Shown here one piece after another: positions 8,466 to 15,637 of a DNA stretch of 17,101 nt (positions are counted from its first letter, which is position 1; each line of letters begins with the position of its first letter). The notes under the pieces are model-generated. The model saw only the letters and a list, made by a program, of their open reading frames with translations, was not told where the DNA came from and ran no database searches. The stretch is from CALXQW01 sp031553045. GTDB taxonomy: Bacteria; Verrucomicrobiota; Verrucomicrobiia; Opitutales; Intestinicryptomonadaceae. The position numbers were made by a program, and so were the translations under genes. The stretch spans positions 1 to 17,101 of the forward strand of contig JAVBLZ010000021.1 in assembly GCA_031553045.1 (NCBI GenBank), written 5' to 3'.

Positions 8466-9260
8466 ATGGATACGCCATTTAAAATTAAAGAGATAGCCAG
8501 ATTTTTTGGAATGACTCCACGCATGTTGCGCCACTATGAAAAGCTGGGTTTGCTCAAGCCTGAATATATAGACAAACACACGGGTTACCGCTACTACGGC
8601 ACAGAATCTTACGATACTCTGGCGCATATTTCCGACTTTAAGTATGTGGGAATGGGTCTGGATGAAATAGGCCGCTATCTTCAAGGAGAGATTTCTGCAG
8701 ACGATATTGCTTTAAATTTCGACAAAAAAATAGCCATGCTAATGCGAAAAAAAGCCCTAATTTTAAAACATAGAAAGAAAAATCAGATATACAAAATAAG
8801 CCGTGAACCTTTTCAAAGTTGTCGTTGTGTAGAAAAACGAATAGAAGGAAAAACTCTGGAGGATTTTATACTTCAAACTTATATCTTTTTTGGAGAAGCC
8901 ATTAAAAAAGGCGTCGTGATGAACGCTGATATAGGAAACTTTCTGGAGTTTAAAACTCCGAAGTTTTCGCTCACAAATATGGATACGACGTATCGCATCA
9001 TTCTTGCCGATAAAACAAGCTTTCCCGATGAAAAAATTTTCAAAAAATGCGACGTAATCCGCACTATTCACTATGGGAAGCTTGCCGATTTAAGCCTCGC
9101 TTTTGAGGCGCTCAAAAAATACGCCTCCAAGAATTGCCTAGAAATTACGGGATGCCCCATAGTCGTAAACCTTGAAGGTTCTTACCGCAATGCAAACTCA
9201 TTTATCATAAGCGAGGCAATGCTCTCTGTTAAAAACAAAAAAATGTCCAAGAAAAAATAG
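8466..9260 (+). CDS. MerR/BmrR-type transcriptional regulator
   Basis: This 264-aa protein has an N-terminal MerR winged helix-turn-helix (residues about 5-75: FKIKEIARFFGMTPRMLRHYEKLGLLKPEY, then the wing with GYRYY). A dimerisation helix follows (about 82-107). The C-terminal part (about 110-258) has the length and place of a GyrI-like/BmrR effector-binding domain, although its sequence is poorly conserved and I cannot name the ligand. There is no C-terminal cysteine set typical of metal sensors. It is transcribed away from the autotransporter gene, whose promoter carries a matching dyad, so that gene is the likely target. A terminator follows. The start is chosen because the HTH begins within a few residues; no Shine-Dalgarno is evident. 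Confidence 0.88.
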   Translation: MDTPFKIKEIARFFGMTPRMLRHYEKLGLLKPEYIDKHTGYRYYGTESYDTLAHISDFKYVGMGLDEIGRYLQGEISADDIALNFDKKIAMLMRKKALILKHRKKNQIYKISREPFQSCRCVEKRIEGKTLEDFILQTYIFFGEAIKKGVVMNADIGNFLEFKTPKFSLTNMDTTYRIILADKTSFPDEKIFKKCDVIRTIHYGKLADLSLAFEALKKYASKNCLEITGCPIVVNLEGSYRNANSFIISEAMLSVKNKKMSKKK

Positions 9261-9318
9261 AGATTAAACGGCAAAATTATAAAATTGTAAAATTACTCAA
9301 AAAGAGGTTTGCTCCTAT

Positions 9319-9338
9319 AACGCAATGTGCGTTTTTTT
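9319..9338 (+). terminator. Intrinsic terminator after the MerR-type gene
   Basis: A 6-bp stem (AACGCA/TGCGTT) with a 3-base loop is followed by a run of seven T. It lies 58 bp after the regulator stop codon and separates that gene from the operon that follows. Confidence 0.6.
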
Positions 9339-9358
9339 AGTCTCTTATTTCATCCTAT

Positions 9359-9374
9359 ATTATGTTGACATAAT
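9359..9374. promoter_or_regulatory. Perfect 16-bp dyad upstream of the TIR/RyR operon (candidate operator)
   Basis: ATTATGT-TG-ACATAAT is a perfect 7+2+7 inverted repeat 149 bp before the first operon gene. It contains TTGACA but no good -10 box at the right distance. It shares the TG centre and the word TTGACAT with the dyad at 8408-8421, though the half-sites differ. It may bind a regulator. Confidence 0.35.
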
Positions 9375-9423
9375 TTGAATTAAAATGTACCTCATAGAAT
9401 TCATCATTAGGATTGGTTTTAAT

Positions 9424-9452
9424 TTGCTTGATTCATTTCCTATCGATAAAAT
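9424..9452 (+). promoter_or_regulatory. Candidate promoter of the TIR/RyR operon
   Basis: TTGCTT (9424-9429) and TAAAAT (9447-9452) are separated by exactly 17 bp. The site lies about 70 bp upstream of the first operon gene, downstream of the terminator and of the 16-bp dyad. In such AT-rich DNA, chance matches are possible. Confidence 0.35.
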
Positions 9453-9523
9453 TTCCTATTACAAATATGGGGCTTAGTTGTTTCTAAATCTGTGTTTGGG
9501 AGAAGAAAATAAAATTTCTATAT

Positions 9524-10999
9524 ATGAAAAATAAATACATATTCTTTGATAATTGTGAAAACGCTAACTTGCTTGCAAAATCTATATCGCTCTACGACAA
9601 TAACAGGGCGTGTACATATTTTTTGCTGGACGAGGCTGAAATGCTTTCAGTGCAGAGTTTAAGCGCAGGCGCTAAAACAACTTTCGTCCAAAAATCAAAA
9701 GATGATGCAAGCGGGTTCTCAACCAAAACAATCCATGATATTTTTGATGTAGGGCAAAGTTATATATTCTTTATATCTGACAATTCAGATAGGAACGCAA
9801 GCTTGGCAAAGTCTTTGATGGAAAAATTAAAAAAAGAGGGCGTATCTGAAAATAATGTCTCTATATTTGCCTCGATAGATTTTGACGGCGCAGAAGAAAT
9901 ATTTGACCAAAAAAATAGAGAGCTTTTAAGCCACTTTGAAGTTAAAATTATTAATGAACCGTATCTTTGTGCATCAACATTGGCGTCTTCTTACAAACCT
10001 GCGGAGCACCTAGATATTGACAATAGCAAAGCGCTTGTCATGGAAGATTTTGACATGTTTGTCTTTGGTTTCGACAAGTCCGGGCAGGAATGCCTGCGTG
10101 ATATTTACGCAATCAGCCGTTTTCATAATTCCAAATTTAATGCGGAGTTGTTTGATAAAAATATGCCGCAGTTGGCGCCAAAATTTAAAAAAGATTATGC
10201 AGGCATGATTGGCGACGGCGTTTTCAATTTTATTCAGCTTGATGAAGATTTTGAGCTTATTTTTAACATAGCTTCAGAACGCTTATCCAATACAAATCTC
10301 ATCGTGCTCAATACGTCTTCCGACACTCTTAACGCCAAGCTTGCAGAGGCTCTGCAAGACCGTATTTTCAAGTTGGAACTCTCTAAACCAACAATAGCTT
10401 GCCGCATTTCAGATTCCAGATTTTTTGAGGAATTTTCCGATGTAGAAAAATTCCCAAGCATAAAAATTTTCGGCAGTATGGATGAAATTTGGAGTTATCC
10501 CGCCATACTTGATGACAGGTTCAGAAAATCGGGAAAGCTGATAAACGACTATTATAACAGCACAAAACAAGACTCCGCAAAAATGAGAAGCTGGCTTGCG
10601 CTCTCCGATTTTGACAAGGCCTCCAATGAGGCGGTTGCACGCTTCAATAGTTCTTACGTGCGTCTTGTTGGTGCAAAAGTGTTTTCACAGCTTAAGTCTT
10701 CTGCAGAATGGGTGGATTTTCTTAAATCCAATCTTGAAATTTACGAGAATTTGGCACGTACGGAACATTTGAGATGGTGCGCTTTTTTATATTCACAAGG
10801 CTGGGATGTCATGCCAATAAGCGGCATAATGCAATCAAATAAGGACATCAAGAACAAGCGTCATGTCTGTCTTGTGCCATTCGATGAGCTTGATGCTTCT
10901 AGTTCCCATTTCAACGAAAACTATAAGCGTTATGACTTTGACAATATAGACAGGGCTTATGAAATCTTTTTTTTTCTGAGAGGTAAAAAGCTTTTTTAA
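9524..10999 (+). CDS. Rossmann-like/RyR-domain protein, first gene of the TIR operon
   Basis: This 491-aa protein has no signal peptide or membrane segment, so it is probably cytoplasmic. Residues about 1-150 look like one Rossmann-like unit (KYIFFDNCENANLLAKSI). A second begins near 177 with FMVFGFDKSGQECL-like sequence (read DMFVFGFDKSGQECLRD), similar to TrkA-N type nucleotide-binding folds; the Gly-rich loop is incomplete. The C-terminal part (about 335-480) matches prokaryotic RyR-like domains: MRSWLALSDFDKASNEAVARF and NLARTEHLRWCAFLYSQGW, then RHVCLVPFDEL. RyR-like domains are thought to bind ligands, perhaps nucleotides, and have been noted in prokaryotic conflict loci; that is from memory. 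Only 5 bp separate the stop from the next ATG, so it is co-transcribed with the TIR genes. A sensor or regulatory role is inference. Confidence 0.7.
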   Translation: MKNKYIFFDNCENANLLAKSISLYDNNRACTYFLLDEAEMLSVQSLSAGAKTTFVQKSKDDASGFSTKTIHDIFDVGQSYIFFISDNSDRNASLAKSLMEKLKKEGVSENNVSIFASIDFDGAEEIFDQKNRELLSHFEVKIINEPYLCASTLASSYKPAEHLDIDNSKALVMEDFDMFVFGFDKSGQECLRDIYAISRFHNSKFNAELFDKNMPQLAPKFKKDYAGMIGDGVFNFIQLDEDFELIFNIASERLSNTNLIVLNTSSDTLNAKLAEALQDRIFKLELSKPTIACRISDSRFFEEFSDVEKFPSIKIFGSMDEIWSYPAILDDRFRKSGKLINDYYNSTKQDSAKMRSWLALSDFDKASNEAVARFNSSYVRLVGAKVFSQLKSSAEWVDFLKSNLEIYENLARTEHLRWCAFLYSQGWDVMPISGIMQSNKDIKNKRHVCLVPFDELDASSSHFNENYKRYDFDNIDRAYEIFFFLRGKKLF

Positions 11000-11004
11000 C
11001 CGTC

Positions 11005-13281
11005 ATGGATAAAAAATATTTTGCTTTTATAAGCTATTCCAGAAAAGACAAGGTTGCAGCCGAGTGGCTTCAGAAAGGCATGGAGCACTTTCGATATCCG
11101 AGAGAATCGGTTGTCATGAGCAAATGTCCGCCGCACAAAAAATTTGTGCGCCCAATATTTCTAGACAAAAACGAACTGGAAGTTTCTTCCACAAGTTTTA
11201 ATTCCGATATTGAACGTTGTCTGGCAAATTCAAAATATTTGATAATTCTTTGTACGCCAAGTTCAGCGCATTCGCCGTGGGTCAATGCGGAGCTTGAGTA
11301 TTTTTTAAAAACACACAATTCAGATTTGTCTTTAGTGCTTCCCATCATAGCCGACGATGCTGGTGTAAATGCCATTTTTGGCGGTTATTTTGCAAAATAT
11401 AAGGAAAAATTTTTACAACGCAACCTGCCTGATATGTCTAATCAAGGGGGCGGGACGAAGAAAGACGCAAAATCTTTGGCATTGGCAAAGACGCTTTCAT
11501 ATTTGCTCGGCATGTCGGTTACGCAAATTCACGATCGTTTTAAATTGGAGCAGAAGCGTAAAGCGCATATATTTATTTTTTATCTGCTTTTTTTTATAAG
11601 TATTATTACGGCGGCAGGCGGAATTGTATATAAGGTTAAATATGAGTACAAGCAAGCATCTGTGGAACTTATAGACAAGGCGAAATTGGCTGAAGATGAA
11701 GCAGAGAAACGCTTAATTGAAGCTAAAACTGCGCAAGAGCTTGCTGAAAAAAAAGCACAAGAGGCAAAAATCGCTTACATTGAAGCGCAAGAACGTGCTC
11801 AAGAGGCAAAGCTTGCCGCAGAGAGATCTAAACAGGCGGAAGAAAACGCTAAAAAAATGGCGCAGGAAAAGCAAGAAGCGGAAAAACTCTTGTTGAAAAA
11901 TAAACTTGAACTAGAAAAAATTAAATCGCAGTCATTACCTTTTACACCAAGAGATGTTATAAAAATTGATATAAGAACTGCAGAAGAACGCATAAAAGGC
12001 GTCTCCAGCTCGCCAACAACTGCGGTTATAGAGTATTTTAAAAAAGATCAGCATTATCCAGCAGATGTGTTTGTTTGTATATCTAAAGTATATGAATATT
12101 TAGGTTATGCTTCAACAATCGGATTTCTGGAAAGGTATGAAAAATCAGATTCTTATCCAAATCTGGAAAGTAAAATATTGAACCTCAAAAAAATCCTTAT
12201 TTCTGCGCTTGAATTCAATTTGTCATACAGGATGCATGACGGATATGTAGAAAATTCTATACGTGAGGGAATGCCGATTATTGTCGTGTTTAAACGCACT
12301 TTTGAATCCATTGCGGATAAGATTGTGGATAGAACGCTAAAGCGTGCAAAGTGTAAAACTATGGCTGAGGTTCTTGAAGTATTGTCGAAAGACATAGTAG
12401 TTGCGAAAGGAATGGATACACAAGATGATTCAAAAAATGCGGAGGTTTATGCGGGAATTATTTACGGTTTCAATATCAGAAGCGATGAATATGTATTTTA
12501 TTTTAAAGGCAATGTTTGTAGTTTGAAAAAGTCGGAACTTTCGGAATTGGCTGAATTTTTTGTGTTTCCTGCTTTAAATCAAAGGAGTGCGGCGTCAGAT
12601 TCGATGGTGAATATTGTGGCGGGGCAAGAAGGCGTCCAGCCTTCACATTCTCCCGCATCTTCCATCCCCGAACCTGTCGTACGGCAATTCGACAGTGTGG
12701 CGGAAAAATTTAAAGAAAACGTAAAAAAGGAAGACGGGGCTTGGGTTAACCTAAGGTCGGAGCCCAATAAAGGCAGGTATTATGAAATTATATGTGATAT
12801 ATTTCAGTATCTAAAATGCAACGTGCAGCGTGATAAGGTAAGGCGATATGCAAATTCCGGCATTCATACAAGCATGAGAGATTCAATTTTAAATATATGT
12901 GAATTTTTTAATTATGATTGGAAGATAATTCATAATTGGGGCTTTAATGACGAGCTTGTAAAAATATCTTTGAATGAGGGTATTCCGGTTTTGGTATCGT
13001 TGAAATCTTTCGCTAAAGATAAAAATATATGGGACGAGATAACTGAACGGAAGGGTGTAGGCGAGGTTTCTAAAACACTAAAATATCGTTTTTCAATGAC
13101 TAACAGAAATGATTTTTCAGAAAATGACGATTTTTATGCGCTTGTTTATGGATATACAAATGCGGGTTGTTACAAAATTAATTATTTGGGCGTGGAATAT
13201 TTGCTAATGTCTGGCGAAATACATATGTTATGCAGAAATCTTTTTTTGTTCAAATATGAAGCAATGAGCACGTCAAAATAA
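11005..13281 (+). CDS. Membrane TIR protein with coiled coil and two C39-like modules (paralogue 1)
   Basis: This 758-aa protein has a TIR domain at about 1-175 (FAFISYSRKDKVAAEWLQ; FLDKNELEVSS; SPWVNAELEYF, with E96 the candidate NADase Glu). One membrane helix follows (about 188-209), preceded by KLEQKRK, so the TIR is predicted cytoplasmic. Residues about 214-307 form an Ala/Glu/Lys-rich coiled coil. Two homologous modules end the protein (about 340-525 and 585-750), joined by a Ser/Pro-rich linker. Both share a pattern like C39/papain-type domains: helix with Cys, EGMPIIVVF or EGIPVLVSL, then IIYGF or LVYGY. The His expected just before the VxGY-like motif is absent in both, so they are probably not proteases. 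The modules would lie in the periplasm. It is the second gene of the operon and its closest relative follows directly. Confidence 0.75.
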   Translation: MDKKYFAFISYSRKDKVAAEWLQKGMEHFRYPRESVVMSKCPPHKKFVRPIFLDKNELEVSSTSFNSDIERCLANSKYLIILCTPSSAHSPWVNAELEYFLKTHNSDLSLVLPIIADDAGVNAIFGGYFAKYKEKFLQRNLPDMSNQGGGTKKDAKSLALAKTLSYLLGMSVTQIHDRFKLEQKRKAHIFIFYLLFFISIITAAGGIVYKVKYEYKQASVELIDKAKLAEDEAEKRLIEAKTAQELAEKKAQEAKIAYIEAQERAQEAKLAAERSKQAEENAKKMAQEKQEAEKLLLKNKLELEKIKSQSLPFTPRDVIKIDIRTAEERIKGVSSSPTTAVIEYFKKDQHYPADVFVCISKVYEYLGYASTIGFLERYEKSDSYPNLESKILNLKKILISALEFNLSYRMHDGYVENSIREGMPIIVVFKRTFESIADKIVDRTLKRAKCKTMAEVLEVLSKDIVVAKGMDTQDDSKNAEVYAGIIYGFNIRSDEYVFYFKGNVCSLKKSELSELAEFFVFPALNQRSAASDSMVNIVAGQEGVQPSHSPASSIPEPVVRQFDSVAEKFKENVKKEDGAWVNLRSEPNKGRYYEIICDIFQYLKCNVQRDKVRRYANSGIHTSMRDSILNICEFFNYDWKIIHNWGFNDELVKISLNEGIPVLVSLKSFAKDKNIWDEITERKGVGEVSKTLKYRFSMTNRNDFSENDDFYALVYGYTNAGCYKINYLGVEYLLMSGEIHMLCRNLFLFKYEAMSTSK

Positions 13282-13303
13282 AATTGAAAAATTGTGATGA
13301 ATA

Positions 13304-13309
13304 AAGGAG
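13304..13309 (+). promoter_or_regulatory. Shine-Dalgarno site before TIR paralogue 2
   Basis: AAGGAG lies 10 bases before the ATG at 13320. It is the only strong ribosome binding site seen in the window and supports the 13320 start over the in-frame ATG at 13341. Confidence 0.6.
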
Positions 13310-13319
13310 TTGTTCGCCA

Positions 13320-15584
13320 ATGGAGAACTTTACGACAGTCATGGATAAAAAATATTTTGCTTTCATAAGCTATTCCAGAAAAGACAAGGTTGCGGCCGAG
13401 TGGCTTCAGAAAGGCATGGAGCACTTTCGATACCCGAGAGAATCGGTTGTCGTGAGCAAATGTCCGCCGCACAAAAAATTTGTGCGTCCAATATTTCTAG
13501 ATAAAAATGAACTGGAAGTTTCTTCGGTGCGCTTTAAAGAAGATATTGAGTATAGTCTTAGAAGTTCAAAATATTTGGTAATTCTTTGTACGAAAAATTC
13601 AGCGCATTCGCCGTGGGTCAATGCGGAGCTTGAGTATTTTTTAAAAACACACAATTCAGACTTGTCTTTGGTCTTGCCAATTATCGCCGACGAAGGCGAA
13701 ATTAACGAAGTTTTTGGCGGATTTTTTACGCCATATCGCGAACGTTTTTTGCAGCGCAATTTGCCTGATATGCGCATTCAGGAGGGTGAAACAAAAAAAG
13801 TCTCCTGGAACATGGCGTTGTCTAAGGCGCTTTCATATCTTTTGGGCGTATCAATCACGCAGATACACGATCGCTTTAAGCAAGAGCGCAAGCGCAAGCG
13901 TTTTGTGTTTGTTATTTACGGCATGCTCTTCATGCTTATGGCTCTTATTGCCGCTTTTTCCATATATCTAACAAAACATGAACTAAGGCAGGTTTCAACA
14001 AAGCTTGAGGGCAAGGCAAAAGCTGCGGAAGAAGAAGCGCAAAAACGTTTGGAAGAAGCTAAGCTTGCCCAAGAATTTGCGCAGAAAAAAGCTAAGGAAG
14101 CACAAGAAGCCGCTACTGAAGCGCAGAGGCTTGCTGATGAGGCAAAAATTGCTTTTGAAAAATCCAAACAAGCTGAAGAAAATATCAAAAAAATAAGTAA
14201 AGAAAAACAAGAGGCGGAGAAAAAAGCGCAACTGCAAGAACAGGAGTTGGAAAAAATGAAATCTAAATCTCCGCCCTTTACGCCCAGAAAAGTTGCAGAA
14301 ATAAGTGTGCTTGATTCAAAAAAACTTCAAGAGGGTGTTGTGAATTATGACACAGGCTCTTTTATAAGTTACTTTAGAAAACAGTCTGATTTATCTACAA
14401 GTATTTTTAAATGTATTGCAGGTCTTTATGAATATGTAGGTTATGTTTCTCCTTACGCTTTTTTAGAGGAGTATGCTGATTCTGACTTTTATCCAAACTT
14501 AAAGGAAAAGCTCTTAAATATAAATCAGTTTTTGCTTTCGGATTTGGAGCTGAACCTTATCAATGAATTTTCTGAAGAATTTGCGGATGCCTCAATTAAA
14601 AGGGGTATGCCTCTCATTGCCGCATTCAAGAATTCCTATGCGGATGTGGCAGACAAAGTCTATCAGAGAACCGAGAGGCGTTCCCAGACAAAAAAAATTG
14701 AAAGTATAAGGGCAATACTTTCAGAAAAAATTTCAGTCGCTGATGTTGAGCAGCAAAATCACTCAGGCTTGGCTGCGGTAATATACGGTTTTGATGAACA
14801 GACGGGTGAATATATTTTTAATTACAATGGTAAAATGTGCAGTTTGTTGAAAGATGAGCTTGCGGCAGCATCTTTATTTTTTGTATCAGCTACGCTCGCA
14901 AATAGACATCAAGTGGCGTTGAGCGTACCTCAGCAAGAAGAAAAATCCAGAGCAAATCCACTCCCTGCGTCAACTTCCGATACACAAAACTTTACATCAA
15001 TAGAGAAATTTAAACAGGTTGTAAAACGCGATAAAGACCTTACAAGAATTCCGATAAAATTTATCGTCAATGATGGAATGTATTATGAGGTTATTTGTGA
15101 CATTTTCCAATATTTAAACTGTAATCCGTCTCGTGATAGGATAAAGGCGTATGCCGTTTCAGGTCTATACTCAACACAAAGAGACTCCATAATGAAGATA
15201 AATAATTTTCTGGGATATAATTGGGATGTAAGTTTGAACACAGGTTTTAATGACAAGCTTGTTAAGATTTCAATAGACATTGGAATACCCGTATTGGCGT
15301 CAATAAGACCTTTCGCCAAAGATAAGATTTTTTGGGATGAAGTATCCGCCAGAAAAGGTTCGGTCGGGGCTTCATCCACGCTAAAGAGTTTGTTTGATTC
15401 AAGCAATAAGAGGGATTTTTCTGAAAATGCCGACGCATATTTAACAATCTACGGCTACACGGCAAATAAAGAATATATGCTTAATTATATGGGTGTTGAT
15501 TACATCGTTAAAGAGGACGAAATGTATATGATGTGCCGAAACCTCTACTTGTTTAAATATACCGTCATGCGCTCTTTAAAATAG
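13320..15584 (+). CDS. Membrane TIR protein with coiled coil and two C39-like modules (paralogue 2)
   Basis: This 754-aa protein has the same layout as its upstream neighbour: TIR about 8-182 with SPWVNAELEYF (E103 as candidate catalytic Glu), membrane helix about 195-217 after the basic stretch KQERKRKR, coiled coil about 220-316, then two modules (about 345-530 and 582-747). Module landmarks are RGMPLIAAF/VIYGF and IGIPVLASI/TIYGY; neither has the His expected of an active C39/papain-like enzyme. The Shine-Dalgarno favours the start at 13320, but homology to paralogue 1 begins at the ATG at 13341, so seven extra N-terminal residues may be untranslated. The gap to the upstream gene is 38 bp. 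Two related membrane TIR proteins could form a hetero-oligomer or respond to different cues; this is inference. Confidence 0.75.
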   Translation: MENFTTVMDKKYFAFISYSRKDKVAAEWLQKGMEHFRYPRESVVVSKCPPHKKFVRPIFLDKNELEVSSVRFKEDIEYSLRSSKYLVILCTKNSAHSPWVNAELEYFLKTHNSDLSLVLPIIADEGEINEVFGGFFTPYRERFLQRNLPDMRIQEGETKKVSWNMALSKALSYLLGVSITQIHDRFKQERKRKRFVFVIYGMLFMLMALIAAFSIYLTKHELRQVSTKLEGKAKAAEEEAQKRLEEAKLAQEFAQKKAKEAQEAATEAQRLADEAKIAFEKSKQAEENIKKISKEKQEAEKKAQLQEQELEKMKSKSPPFTPRKVAEISVLDSKKLQEGVVNYDTGSFISYFRKQSDLSTSIFKCIAGLYEYVGYVSPYAFLEEYADSDFYPNLKEKLLNINQFLLSDLELNLINEFSEEFADASIKRGMPLIAAFKNSYADVADKVYQRTERRSQTKKIESIRAILSEKISVADVEQQNHSGLAAVIYGFDEQTGEYIFNYNGKMCSLLKDELAAASLFFVSATLANRHQVALSVPQQEEKSRANPLPASTSDTQNFTSIEKFKQVVKRDKDLTRIPIKFIVNDGMYYEVICDIFQYLNCNPSRDRIKAYAVSGLYSTQRDSIMKINNFLGYNWDVSLNTGFNDKLVKISIDIGIPVLASIRPFAKDKIFWDEVSARKGSVGASSTLKSLFDSSNKRDFSENADAYLTIYGYTANKEYMLNYMGVDYIVKEDEMYMMCRNLYLFKYTVMRSLK

Positions 15585-15637
15585 AGGCGTTGTTGTCAAA
15601 ACATGTCGGGTAGAATAACTAAATTTGGTAAATAGTA

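Noticed and set aside
9365..9393. Promoter using TTGACA at 9365-9370
   Set aside because: No acceptable -10 box lies 16-18 bp downstream; the TTGACA is part of the 16-bp dyad.
11005..13281. Active cysteine protease at the end of the TIR proteins
   Set aside because: The fold pattern is suggestive, but the expected His before the VxGY-like motif is missing in all four modules.
13995..14237. Phe/Leu-rich frames opposite the coiled-coil region of TIR paralogue 2
   Set aside because: They are the antisense reading of Ala/Glu/Lys-rich codons, which always gives hydrophobic-looking shadows.
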